Position numbers and translations under genes: made by a program. Source: Burkholderiaceae bacterium (lineage in GTDB: Bacteria; Pseudomonadota; Gammaproteobacteria; Burkholderiales; Burkholderiaceae). Taken from it: 64,000 nt of DNA. Position 1 is the stretch's first letter. The number at the start of each line of letters is the position of its first letter. The DNA lies in assembly GCA_021166835.1 (NCBI GenBank), contig JAJPEN010000002.1, forward strand, positions 1-64,000. The letters run 5' to 3'. Under the pieces are notes generated by a model. It was given only the letters and a program-made list of their open reading frames with translations, was not told the DNA's origin and made no database searches. Below are positions 22,424 through 30,445 of this stretch, piece after piece.

Positions 22424-23562
22424 CGATTCGCTCCTTCCTGCGCACTTTCCTGTGATCCCGCCCACACCGAAGCGGGAATCATCGCTTCGCCGCGCATCAG
22501 CAGCCGCGCGGTGCGCAGCAGCGCCGCGCGCACGACCTTCTGCGCGTCGTTCGGGTCCAGTTCCAGCTCGACGCTGAACTCCCCGCTCGGATGCTCGACC
22601 GACACCGTCTTGACGCGGCCCTCGGGTAGTTGCGCGAGGCCGCGGGCAACCGTTGCGTCGAGCACGCAGGCGGTGGCCACCGTCACTGCGGCGAGCACGC
22701 CGATCGCGTCGTGGCAGACGTGCGGAATGAAGCAGCGCGTGGAAACCGCACCGCCGGCGCGCGGCGGGGCAACGAGGCACATCTTCGGGAAGTTCTTCGC
22801 CGAGACGTCGCCCAGCCCCATCACGTGTCCGGCGGCCAGGCGCAGCGCCTCGAGCTTCGCCTTCAGTTCGTCGTCGGCATTGAGCTGCGCGACGTCCTCG
22901 TAGCCGGTGCGCGCGAAGTCCGCCGCGCGCACGAGAACCATCGGCATTCCGTTGTCGATGCAGGTGGCCTCGACGGTACCGAGCCCCTCGACCTCGATCG
23001 AGTCGAGCGGACGCCCGGTGGGCAGCAGCGCCGAGCAGACCGAGCCGGCGGTGTCGAGGAAGTTGATCGTGATCGGCGCCGCGGTGCCGGGCACGCCGTC
23101 GATGCGCGCGTCGCCCTCGTATTCGACGCGCCGGCCGGCCGGCGTCGTCGGCGTGCGTACGGTGATGTCGCACTGCATGTCGGTGTTGCGCGTAAGCACG
23201 CGCACCGTGGTCGTTTCTCCCTGCGCCTCGATGAGTCCGCTCTCGAGCGCGAAGGGCACGACGGCGGCGAGCATGTTGCCGCAGTTCGGGGTCGTGTCGA
23301 CCGTGTCCTTGTCTGGCTGCAGTTGCGCGAAGAGGAAGTCGAGATCGACGCCGCGCGTGCGGCTGCGGCGCACGATGCCGACCTTGCTCGTCAGCGGATG
23401 CGCGCCGCCCAGGCCGTCGATCTGTCGCCGGTCTGGCGAGCCCATCACGGCGAGCAGCACGCGATCGCGCGTGGGGACGTCGGCGGGCAGGTCGTCCTCG
23501 ACGAAGAACGGTCCGCGCGAGGTGCCGCCGCGCATAAAGCAGCACGGGATGGCGGTTTGCAT
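22420..23562 (-). CDS. 4-oxalomesaconate tautomerase (PrpF family, GalD/LigU-like)
   Basis: First gene of the operon, 380 residues of the PrpF/diaminopimelate-epimerase-like fold. The start MQTAIPCCFMRGGTSRGPFF is characteristic, and TTPNCGNMLAAVVPFALESG carries a typical NCGN motif. In this context it should convert the keto/enol or double-bond isomer of 4-oxalomesaconate for LigJ. GalD and LigU use different chemistry and I cannot separate them by eye, so no symbol is given. The long frame up to 24213 crosses the cobalamin riboswitch and is not coding there. Confidence 0.85.
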   Translation of the reverse strand: MQTAIPCCFMRGGTSRGPFFVEDDLPADVPTRDRVLLAVMGSPDRRQIDGLGGAHPLTSKVGIVRRSRTRGVDLDFLFAQLQPDKDTVDTTPNCGNMLAAVVPFALESGLIEAQGETTTVRVLTRNTDMQCDITVRTPTTPAGRRVEYEGDARIDGVPGTAAPITINFLDTAGSVCSALLPTGRPLDSIEVEGLGTVEATCIDNGMPMVLVRAADFARTGYEDVAQLNADDELKAKLEALRLAAGHVMGLGDVSAKNFPKMCLVAPPRAGGAVSTRCFIPHVCHDAIGVLAAVTVATACVLDATVARGLAQLPEGRVKTVSVEHPSGEFSVELELDPNDAQKVVRAALLRTARLLMRGEAMIPASVWAGSQESAQEGANR

Positions 23563-23611
23563 CGCGAGGCTCCGGAAGCGGGGGGAGGAGCTTCGATTCT
23601 CGCACGCAGGC

Positions 23612-23629
23612 TCTGCGAAGTTGCGCAGA
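23612..23629 (-). promoter_or_regulatory. Candidate operator upstream of the lig operon
   Basis: A perfect inverted repeat, TCTGCG-N6-CGCAGA, lies 50 nt before the first gene of the operon. It would overlap a -35 position if GAGAAT near 23596-23601 serves as the -10. A dimeric regulator (LysR or IclR type) is plausible; no regulator gene is adjacent. The rest of 23563-23757 shows nothing else I can support. Confidence 0.4.
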
Positions 23630-23759
23630 ACAGGGGGATACCAGCTATGCCGAAACGGCATGCCTCGCGGAGGAAGGCGAAGGCCACTCGCAGCCAGTCT
23701 TCGACCGGGCCGCGGCGAACCTCCCCAGGCAGCGTTGTTCTTTCCGCGAGCCTGTACGG

Positions 23760-23765
23760 TATAGT
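23760..23765 (+). promoter_or_regulatory. -10 box of the cobalamin operon promoter
   Basis: TATAGT just before the cobalamin aptamer, with T-rich sequence (TTGTTCTTT) about 17-19 bp upstream. It places the transcription start directly in front of the riboswitch. Confidence 0.45.
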
Positions 23766-23771
23766 TGCCCA

Positions 23772-24002
23772 GTTGGTGCTCGTCGGGGCGTTCCGCCACG
23801 ACGGTTAAACGGGAATCAGGATGGAAACGGCCGCTGTGGCCCGCTCCTGACCTGAGCTGCCCCCGCAACGGTAAGCGGACGAGGCGTCTTCGCCTCCGCC
23901 TGTGCTTCCGGCCACTGGAGAAGCAGTTCTCCGGGAAGGCCGCACGGGTCGTTCCGCCAGCCCGGATACCGGCCAACGGGTGATGCGCGGCGAAAGCCGC
24001 GC
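23772..24002 (+). promoter_or_regulatory. Cobalamin riboswitch
   Basis: The aptamer core is clear: GGTTAAACGGGAATC (from 23803), GCTGCCCCCGCAACGGTAAGC (23857-23877), GCCACTG, GGGAAGGC and the B12 box AGCCCGGATACCGGCC (23959-23974). The expression platform contains a perfect hairpin, GCGCGGC-GAAA-GCCGCGC (23985-24002), that resembles a terminator stem without a strong U-run. It controls the plus-strand operon from btuB to cobC, reducing expression when adenosylcobalamin is plentiful. The promoter and aptamer sit back to back with the lig operon promoter. Confidence 0.95.
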
Positions 24003-24065
24003 GTCTTGTGGTGCACTCCCGCGGGGAAGCGGAGGGTGCGCGCTCCTTGTCGGGTTCCTTCTCCC

Positions 24066-26000
24066 ATGACTCCTCGGGCCCCCAACGGGCATGCGCTGTG
24101 CGTTGCGGCAGCCTGCCTGCGTTCGTCCGCTCCGTCGCCGTTCCCCGCTCTCCTCCTTTCCCGTTCCTCCCTGCTCGCCGCAGCACTGTCGGCCCTCGGC
24201 CTCGCCGCGGCACCGTCCCGGGCCCAGTCGCCGCTTGCCGCGGCCCCCTCCCTCGACGCGGTCGTCGTCACCGCCACGCGCAGTGCAATGCGCGTCGACG
24301 AAGCGATCGCCGACGTCACCGTGATCGATCGCGATGAAATCGAACGCAGCGAGGGCCAGTCGCTGATCGAGGTACTGGCGCGAGAACCCGGCATCCAGTT
24401 CAGCAGCAGCGGCGGCCTCGGCACGACGGGCTCGCTGTTCCTCCGCGGGCACGAACCGCGCCATACGCTGCTATTGATCGACGGCGTGCGCGTCGGCTCG
24501 GCTACTGCCGGCATGCCGTCGATCGACAACCTGCCGCTGGACTCGATTGACCGGATCGAGATCGTGCGCGGACCGCTGTCGTCGCTGTACGGCAGCGACG
24601 CGGTAGGCGGCGTGATCCAGGTCTTCACGCGGCGCGGACAGGAAGGATTCCACCCGAACGCGCAGGCGGCCGTCGGCTCCCATCGCTACGGCCGCCTCGG
24701 CGGCGGCGCGGCCTTCGGCGACGGCCGCTTCGACGGCGCTGTCCAGGTGCAGACGCTCGACACCGACGGGTTCTCGGCGACCAATGCGCGCGTTCCGTTC
24801 GGCAACTTCAACCCGGACCGCGACGGCTTCGAGCAGGATGCTGCCAACCTTCGCCTCGGCACGAAGCTCGGCGAGAGCTGGCGGCTCGAAGGCCTGCTGC
24901 TCGAATCGCGCGGCAAGGTGCAGTACGACGACGGCCCGGGCGTCGATTCGCGGGCCAGGCTGCGCACCGCGGTCCAGTCGCTGCAGGCAGGCGGACGCGT
25001 GCTCGACGGCTGGCACACGAAGCTGATCGCCGCGCACTCGGTCGACAGCTACGACACGGTGGCTACGGCAAACCCGTTCTACGACCTCGGCGTGATCGAA
25101 ACCTCGCAGAAGCAGTTCACCTGGGAGAACACTTTCGCCACGCCGCTGGGAACGGCGCTCGCGCTGCTCGAGCGTCTGGACCAGGACGTCAGCCGCCCGG
25201 CAGCGCCGTTCGCACTCAGCGATCGCAGGATCGACGCGGTGGCGCTCGGGCTGTCGGGCTCGGCTGCCGACCACAGCTGGCAGGCGAGCGTGCGCAACGA
25301 TCGCAACTCGCAGTTCGGCAACCAGACCACCGGCTCGCTCGGATGGGGTTATGCGTTCACGCCGGCCTGGAGCGTCGGTGCCTCGTACGGCACCAGCTTC
25401 GTCGCGCCGAGCTTCAACCAGCTGTATTACCCGGGATTCGGCAATCCGAACCTGAAGCCCGAGGAAGGCAAGGAGGCCGAACTGAGCCTCGCGTGGCGCT
25501 CCGGCGGCCACGCCGTGCGAGCGGCATGGTTCGACAGCCGCATCCGCAGCTTCATCTCCAGCGGGCCGGCGCCGGTGAACATTCCGCGCACCCGCATCGA
25601 CGGCGTCACGCTGTCGTACGAAGGACGCTGGAGCGATTTCGTGTTCGGCGCCTCGCTCGATCGCATCGATCCGCGCAACGAGACCCGCGGAGCGAGCTTC
25701 GGCAGGCAGCTGCCGCGGCGCTCCAAAGTCGCGTTCAAGACCCACGCCGACTGGATCCGCGGTCCGTGGTCGCTCGGCGCCACCTGGGCGGCGTACTCCG
25801 ATCGCTTCGACGACGACGCGAACACGCGTCCGCTGCCGGGCTACGGCACGATCGATCTGCGCGCCGACTGGCGGTTCACCTGCGACTGGAGCGTCGGTGC
25901 GCGGTTGAACAACGTCGGCGACAAGGCCTACGAGACCGTGTTCGGCTACGACCAGCCGCGGCGCGAGGCCTTCCTCGTCGTGCGCTACGAGCCGCGCTGA
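24066..26000 (+). CDS. btuB: TonB-dependent vitamin B12 receptor BtuB
   Basis: Outer-membrane transporter for cobalamin. The 644 residues have a signal peptide (hydrophobic stretch to about residue 53, ending SRAQS), a TonB box-like DAVVVTATRS, the plug domain (about 70-190, with LFLRGHEPRHTLLLIDGVRV and IEIVRGPLSSLYGSDAVGGV) and a beta barrel ending in VVRYEPR. The ATG 24066 lacks a clear ribosome binding site; a TTG at 24006 in frame is a weaker alternative. The riboswitch in front confirms the substrate. Confidence 0.92.
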   Translation: MTPRAPNGHALCVAAACLRSSAPSPFPALLLSRSSLLAAALSALGLAAAPSRAQSPLAAAPSLDAVVVTATRSAMRVDEAIADVTVIDRDEIERSEGQSLIEVLAREPGIQFSSSGGLGTTGSLFLRGHEPRHTLLLIDGVRVGSATAGMPSIDNLPLDSIDRIEIVRGPLSSLYGSDAVGGVIQVFTRRGQEGFHPNAQAAVGSHRYGRLGGGAAFGDGRFDGAVQVQTLDTDGFSATNARVPFGNFNPDRDGFEQDAANLRLGTKLGESWRLEGLLLESRGKVQYDDGPGVDSRARLRTAVQSLQAGGRVLDGWHTKLIAAHSVDSYDTVATANPFYDLGVIETSQKQFTWENTFATPLGTALALLERLDQDVSRPAAPFALSDRRIDAVALGLSGSAADHSWQASVRNDRNSQFGNQTTGSLGWGYAFTPAWSVGASYGTSFVAPSFNQLYYPGFGNPNLKPEEGKEAELSLAWRSGGHAVRAAWFDSRIRSFISSGPAPVNIPRTRIDGVTLSYEGRWSDFVFGASLDRIDPRNETRGASFGRQLPRRSKVAFKTHADWIRGPWSLGATWAAYSDRFDDDANTRPLPGYGTIDLRADWRFTCDWSVGARLNNVGDKAYETVFGYDQPRREAFLVVRYEPR

Positions 26001-26039
26001 AGCGCAGCGGCGCAGCGCGCACGGACGATCGACACCGCA

Positions 26040-26597
26040 ATGCACGAGCTGATCCTCGGCGGGCAGAAGAGCGGCAAGTCGCGCACGGCCGAAGCGCGCG
26101 CCGCGCAGTGGCTGGGTGTGGACGGCCATGAGGCGGTGCTGATCGCCACCGCGCTGGGCGCCGACGCCGAGATGCGCGAACGCATCGCCCGCCATCGCCG
26201 CGAGCGGGCGCTACGCGTGCCGGGGCTGGCTACGGTCGAGGAGCCGCGCGACCTGTCGGCGGCGCTGCACCGCCGATGCGCGGCGCATCGCCTCGTCGTC
26301 GTCGACTGCCTCACGCTGTGGCTCACCCAGCTCGCGATGCCGCCGTCCGGAGCGGGAGCCGATCCAGTCGAGCTGGCGGCGGAGATCGAGCAGCTGCTGC
26401 TCGCGCTGCGCGCGGCGGCGGGCCCGGTGGTGCTCGTCTCCAACGAGATCGGCTTCGGCGTGACGCCGCCGTCGGCCGGGACGCGCCGCTTCGTCGACGC
26501 GCTGGGCCGGCTGCATCAGGCGCTCGCCGAGGTCTGCGACCGCGTGACGCTGATGGTGGCCGGGTGCGAGCTGCGCGTGAAGGAGGCGCGGGCATGA
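26040..26597 (+). CDS. cobU: Adenosylcobinamide kinase / GTP:adenosylcobinamide-phosphate guanylyltransferase
   Basis: Phosphorylates adenosylcobinamide and then attaches GMP, the step before the lower ligand is added. The 185 residues have the P-loop LILGGQKSGKSRTAEARA, the VVDCLTLWLTQLA strand and VSNEIGFGVTPPSAGTRRF, all diagnostic. The stop overlaps the next ATG as ATGA. Confidence 0.95.
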   Translation: MHELILGGQKSGKSRTAEARAAQWLGVDGHEAVLIATALGADAEMRERIARHRRERALRVPGLATVEEPRDLSAALHRRCAAHRLVVVDCLTLWLTQLAMPPSGAGADPVELAAEIEQLLLALRAAAGPVVLVSNEIGFGVTPPSAGTRRFVDALGRLHQALAEVCDRVTLMVAGCELRVKEARA

Positions 26598-27532
26598 AGC
26601 GGCGCGTGCACCGACGGCTGGGCGGTCGACGGCGGCGCGCCGTGCCGCGCGGCAATCGATGGCTGTGCGCCCTGCTGCTCGGCGCATCGCTGGCTGCGCA
26701 GGCGGCGGGCATTGCGGTCCGCGACGATCGCGGCCAGGTAGTCGAGCTGCCGCGGCCGCCGATGCGGATCGTGTCGCTGCTGCCTTCGGCCACCGAGACG
26801 GTATGCGCGCTGCAGGCCTGCGAGCGGCTGGTCGGCGTCGATCGCTTCTCGGACTGGCCGGCGCAGGTGCGGGAGCTGCCGCGCGTCGGCGGCCTGGAGG
26901 ACGCGCAGCTCGAGCGCGTCGTCGCATTGAAGCCCAACCTCGTGCTGGCCGGTCCTTTCGCCCGCGCGGTCGACCGGCTCGAGGCGCTGGGGGTCGCCGT
27001 GCTGGTGCTGGAAGCGAAGGACCTCTCTGACGTGCACCGCGTGCTCGAGGCGACCGCGCGCGCGCTCGGTTCACCGGGCGCCGGCGAGGGGCTGTGGCAA
27101 AGCCTGAACGAGCGCATCGATGCGGCTGCCGCGCGCGTGCCGGCGCAACTGCGCGGGCAGCGCGTGTATTTCGAGGTGGCGCCCGGCCCGTTCGCCGCCG
27201 GCGAGAGCTCCTTCGTCGGCCAGATCCTGGCCCGGCTGGCGCTGGGCAACATCGTGCCGGCCGCGCTCGGCCCGTTTCCGAAGCTCAATCCCGAGTTCGT
27301 CGTGCGTGCGCGTCCCGATTGGATCATGGCCTCCGAGCGCGATTTCGCGACGATGGCCGGGCGTCCGGGCTGGGAGCACCTCGAAGCGCTGCGCGGCGGA
27401 CGGCACTGCGTGTTCTCCGAAGAGTTCTTCCCGCTGCTGCTGCGGCCCGGTCCGCGCCTGGGCGAAGGCGCCGAGGCGATCGCTGCCTGCCTCGCCGGAG
27501 CGGACGAGCGACGAGGCAGTGATCGGCGATGA
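26594..27532 (+). CDS. btuF: Periplasmic cobalamin-binding protein, BtuF-like
   Basis: Substrate-binding protein of the B12 ABC importer, 312 residues. A very basic N-terminus (about 1-23) is followed by a hydrophobic segment ending AAQAAG, an export signal. The binding fold shows RIVSLLPSATETVCALQ, LVGVDRFSDWPAQVRELPRV and ALKPNLVLAG, as in the BtuF/FhuD helical-backbone class. Substrate is inferred from the riboswitch and the linked btuC and btuD genes. Confidence 0.88.
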   Translation: MKRRVHRRLGGRRRRAVPRGNRWLCALLLGASLAAQAAGIAVRDDRGQVVELPRPPMRIVSLLPSATETVCALQACERLVGVDRFSDWPAQVRELPRVGGLEDAQLERVVALKPNLVLAGPFARAVDRLEALGVAVLVLEAKDLSDVHRVLEATARALGSPGAGEGLWQSLNERIDAAAARVPAQLRGQRVYFEVAPGPFAAGESSFVGQILARLALGNIVPAALGPFPKLNPEFVVRARPDWIMASERDFATMAGRPGWEHLEALRGGRHCVFSEEFFPLLLRPGPRLGEGAEAIAACLAGADERRGSDRR

Positions 27533-27560
27533 GCAGTCGCCACCCGACGAGGAAGCGGCG

Positions 27561-28631
27561 GTGAGGACGACGGCGATCTCCGGCGGCTCTCGTACGGTCC
27601 CGGTTCCGACGGCCGCCGCCGCGTGCGCGCGATCGGCTCGGAGGCCGCGCCGGACCGCCTGGCGGCTGGGCTGCGCACTCGCCGTCGCGGCGTTGCTGCT
27701 GGCGCTGTGCGGCCTGGCCGTCGGCAGCGAGGGCTGGTCCTTCGCCTGGGCCGGCGAATGGAATCTGGTGTGGTCGATCCGCGCACCACGCACGCTCGGT
27801 GCGCTGCTCGCCGGAGCGCTGCTCGGACTGGCCGGCGCCGTCGCGCAGGGACTGTTCCGCAATCCGCTGGCCGATCCGTACCTGCTCGGCTCGGCCGCCG
27901 GTGCCGGCCTGGGCGTGGTGCTCGTGCTGTCGGCCGCCGGCATCGCCGGGTCGGCGATGCCGGTTGCTGCCGCCGAGGGCCTCGCGCAACTCGGGCTGGT
28001 CGGCGCGGCCTTCGCCGGCGCGCTGGCCGGCGTGAGCCTGGCGCTGATCCTCGCGCGCGGCGCGGCGCGGCCGATGGTGCTGCTGCTGTCCGGCGTGGTG
28101 GTCGGCGTGCTGCTGGGAGCGCTGTCCGACCTGCTGATGCTGCTCTCGCCGCAGGCGCTGCGCGGCAGGCAGGTGTTCCTGCTCGGCACGACGGGCTTCC
28201 TCGGCTGGGGCGAGGCGGCGATCCTCGGCGTCACGCTGATGCTGTCGCTGCCGCTGGCCGCGGGCTTCGCGCGCGCGCTCGACGCGCTGGTGCTCGGCGA
28301 GAGCAGCGCGGCCAGCCTCGGCGTGCACCTGCCGCGCGTGCGGCTGCTGCTGGTCGCGGTGACGGCGCTGTGCACCGGCAGCGCGGTGGCCCAGACCGGC
28401 CTGGTGGCCTTCGTCGGGCTGGTGGCGCCGCACCTCGTGCGCCGCTGCGTCGTCGTCACGCATGGCGCACTGCTCGTACTGTCGGCGCTGACCGGCGGCG
28501 TGCTGCTGCAGGCCGCCGACGTCGCCGCGCGCATCGTCGTCGCGCCGCAGGAACTGCCGGTGGGCGTGCTGACCGCGGTGCTCGGCGGCGCCTACCTGCT
28601 GGCGCTGCTGCGCCGGGGGATGACGGCATGA
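27561..28631 (+). CDS. btuC: Cobalamin ABC transporter permease, BtuC-like
   Basis: FecCD-family permease with about ten membrane segments, 356 residues from GTG 27561, which has GAGGAA upstream. Family landmarks are RAPRTLGALLAGALLGLAGA, LFRNPLADPYLLGSAAGAG, the coupling helix region near LGVHLPRVRLL and VGLVAPHLVRR. Codons before 27561 in the same frame belong to the end of btuF and its spacer. The stop overlaps btuD as ATGA. Confidence 0.92.
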   Translation: MRTTAISGGSRTVPVPTAAAACARSARRPRRTAWRLGCALAVAALLLALCGLAVGSEGWSFAWAGEWNLVWSIRAPRTLGALLAGALLGLAGAVAQGLFRNPLADPYLLGSAAGAGLGVVLVLSAAGIAGSAMPVAAAEGLAQLGLVGAAFAGALAGVSLALILARGAARPMVLLLSGVVVGVLLGALSDLLMLLSPQALRGRQVFLLGTTGFLGWGEAAILGVTLMLSLPLAAGFARALDALVLGESSAASLGVHLPRVRLLLVAVTALCTGSAVAQTGLVAFVGLVAPHLVRRCVVVTHGALLVLSALTGGVLLQAADVAARIVVAPQELPVGVLTAVLGGAYLLALLRRGMTA

Positions 28632-29464
28632 CGCGCGCATTGTCCGAGGCAGGGACGGACGGCGCCGCGACCGCGTCCGCCGCGATCGTGCCCCCGCTCC
28701 AGGCCAGCGGGCTGGTCGTGCTGCGCGGTGCGTGCCGTGCGCTCGACGGCGTGTCGCTGTCGTTGCGCGCCGGCGAGTGGGCGGCCGTCGTGGGCCCCAA
28801 CGGCGCGGGCAAGAGCACGCTGCTGTCGGTGCTCGCCGGCCTGCGCCGGCCCGATGCCGGTTCGGTTCGGCTGCACGGCACTTCGCTGCACGACTGGAAT
28901 CCGCGCCGGCGTGCGCAGGAATTGGCCTGGCTGTCGCAACAGGGCGAAGCCGAAGGCGAGATTTCCGTGCGCGACGCGGTGCGCATCGGACGATTGCCGC
29001 GCCACGGGCTGTTCGGCGCGATCACCGCGCAGGACGAGGCGGCCGTCGAGGCGGCAATGGCCGAGACCGAATGCAGCGAGTACGCCGATCGCCGCCTGAG
29101 CGAGATCTCGGGCGGCGAACGCCAGCGCGCGCTGCTCGCGCGCGCGCTGACCGTGCGGGCGGCGGTGCTGCTGCTCGACGAACCCGCCGCCCATCTCGAC
29201 GCGCCGCACCAGCGGGCGCTGGTGCGCAGCCTGAACGCGCGGGCGCGCGCCGGCGCGGCGGCCGCCGTCGTCATGCACGACCTGACGCTGGCGCTCGCCG
29301 CCGACCGGCTGCTGGTGATGTCCGGCGGCCGTCTGCAAGCGGACGGTCCGGCCGCCGACACGGGCGTGCGCAGCGCGCTGGTCGAGGTGTTCGGCGGCGC
29401 GTTCAGCATCGAGCGCATCGGCAGCGAGAGCGCCCCGCGCTGGGTGGTGCTGCCGGCCCTCTAG
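28628..29464 (+). CDS. btuD: Cobalamin ABC transporter ATP-binding protein, BtuD-like
   Basis: ATPase of the B12 importer, 278 residues. Walker A VGPNGAGKSTLLSVLAG, signature LSEISGGERQRALLARAL, Walker B AVLLLDEPAAHLD and the switch His in VVMHDLTLALA are all present. The N-terminus has a 25-residue extension before the nucleotide-binding domain. It completes btuF-btuC-btuD. Confidence 0.93.
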   Translation: MTRALSEAGTDGAATASAAIVPPLQASGLVVLRGACRALDGVSLSLRAGEWAAVVGPNGAGKSTLLSVLAGLRRPDAGSVRLHGTSLHDWNPRRRAQELAWLSQQGEAEGEISVRDAVRIGRLPRHGLFGAITAQDEAAVEAAMAETECSEYADRRLSEISGGERQRALLARALTVRAAVLLLDEPAAHLDAPHQRALVRSLNARARAGAAAAVVMHDLTLALAADRLLVMSGGRLQADGPAADTGVRSALVEVFGGAFSIERIGSESAPRWVVLPAL

Positions 29465-29500
29465 AAACGTCCACTGCATTGCGATCGCGAGGAAACCATC

Positions 29501-29596
29501 ATGAAGATCGAAGCCCCGACTACCGAACGCCGCTCGCCGTGTTCCGACGGCCAACGGCGCGGATTGGTGCCGGTGCAGCGCGGCATCGAGGATTGA
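29501..29596 (+). pseudogene. 31-codon coupled ORF, possible remnant of cobO
   Basis: ATG 29501 follows a good GAGGAAACCATC ribosome binding site and runs 31 codons to TGA 29596. The start (MKIEAPTTER) and QRRGL resemble the N-terminus of cob(I)alamin adenosyltransferase CobO, and VQRGIED resembles a CobO-like C-terminus. An internal in-frame deletion of cobO would explain this: signals kept, core including the P-loop lost. The similarity is short and judged from memory, so a genuine small gene or leader peptide cannot be excluded. Confidence 0.4.
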
Positions 29597-29597
29597 C

Positions 29598-30323
29598 GTG
29601 CCGACCCGCATGCTGCCCGAAGCCGGCAGGACCGCCATCGCCTGGAGCGCCGGCAAGGACTGCTGCCTCGCGCTGCTGCGCCTTCGCGAGCGCGGCATCG
29701 ACGTCCAGACCTTCGTCACGATGTGCGAGCCCGACGGCCGCAGCAAGGCGCACGCGCTGCCGGCCGGACTGGTGGCGGCGCAGGTCGCGGCCTTCGGCGG
29801 CCGCTGGCTGCCGGTGCGCGTGCCGCCCGGCGAATACGCCGCGACCTTCGACGCGACGCTGCGGACGCTGCGCGAGACCGGGTATACACGCATGGCCTTC
29901 GGCGACGTCGACCTGCAGGCGCATCGCGACTGGATCGAGGCCGCCTGCGCGAAGGCCGGGCTGCAGCCGCTGTTTCCGCTGTGGAGCGAAGCGCGCGACG
30001 CGCTGGCGAAAGAGGTGATCGCGCGCGGCATCCGCGCGCGCGTGGTCGTCGTCGACACCCGCTGGCTCGATGCATCGTTCGCCGGTGCCGACTACGACGC
30101 CGCGCTGCTCGCGCGCCTGCCCGCCGGCGTCTGTCCCTGCGGGGAGGAGGGCGAATTCCACACCTTCGTGTTCGATGCGCCCGGCATGAGTGCGCCATTG
30201 CCGATCCGCGATGGCGCGCGGCGCGAAGCGGCATCGTCGCCGCCCTTCGCACCCACGGTGCACGTGTTCCAGGAGTTCGTTCTCGACGCGCCGGCGGCGC
30301 ACGCGGGGAACGCGTCGCCGTGA
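29598..30323 (+). CDS. Dph6-like ATP-dependent ligase / ATP pyrophosphatase family protein
   Basis: A 241-residue protein starting GTG 29598. The PP-loop is IAWSAGKDCCLALLRL, and the C-terminal motif CPCGEEGEFHTFVFDAP matches the Dph6/COG2102 family. In eukaryotes and archaea Dph6 amidates diphthine on elongation factor 2, which bacteria lack, so the bacterial role must differ. Its placement inside a riboswitch-controlled cobalamin operon, coupled on both sides, suggests an amidation or adenylation step linked to cobalamin or its precursor. That is inference. Confidence 0.8.
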   Translation: MPTRMLPEAGRTAIAWSAGKDCCLALLRLRERGIDVQTFVTMCEPDGRSKAHALPAGLVAAQVAAFGGRWLPVRVPPGEYAATFDATLRTLRETGYTRMAFGDVDLQAHRDWIEAACAKAGLQPLFPLWSEARDALAKEVIARGIRARVVVVDTRWLDASFAGADYDAALLARLPAGVCPCGEEGEFHTFVFDAPGMSAPLPIRDGARREAASSPPFAPTVHVFQEFVLDAPAAHAGNASP

Positions 30324-30445
30324 CGGCCGCGATCGCGATCCCCGCAGCGATGCGGGTGGCGATGACGCTCGACCGCATCGTCGGCCAGCCGCCGGCCGCG
30401 CTGCGCAAGGCCTGCCGCCGCTGCACAGGGGAGCCTGCACGATGA
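30320..30445 (+). pseudogene. 41-codon coupled ORF, possible remnant of cbiB/cobD
   Basis: GTG 30320 overlaps the preceding stop as GTGA, and its own stop overlaps the cobQ ATG as ATGA. The segment MTLDRIVGQPPAAL resembles the N-terminal ALDRLLGEPP signature of the cobinamide synthase CbiB, which is normally an integral membrane protein of over 300 residues. Only 41 codons remain, probably a deletion relic kept because it couples translation. The assignment is tentative. Confidence 0.35.

Noticed and set aside
23772..24065. Start of btuB at TTG 24006
   Set aside because: It would begin directly after the riboswitch hairpin with no ribosome binding site. The signal-peptide-like N-terminus begins at ATG 24066, although that start also lacks a clear site.
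22420..24213. Extension of the tautomerase gene to 24213
   Set aside because: The extra 217 codons run antisense through the cobalamin riboswitch and show no protein similarity. The family start MQTAIPCCFMRGGTSR is at 23562.
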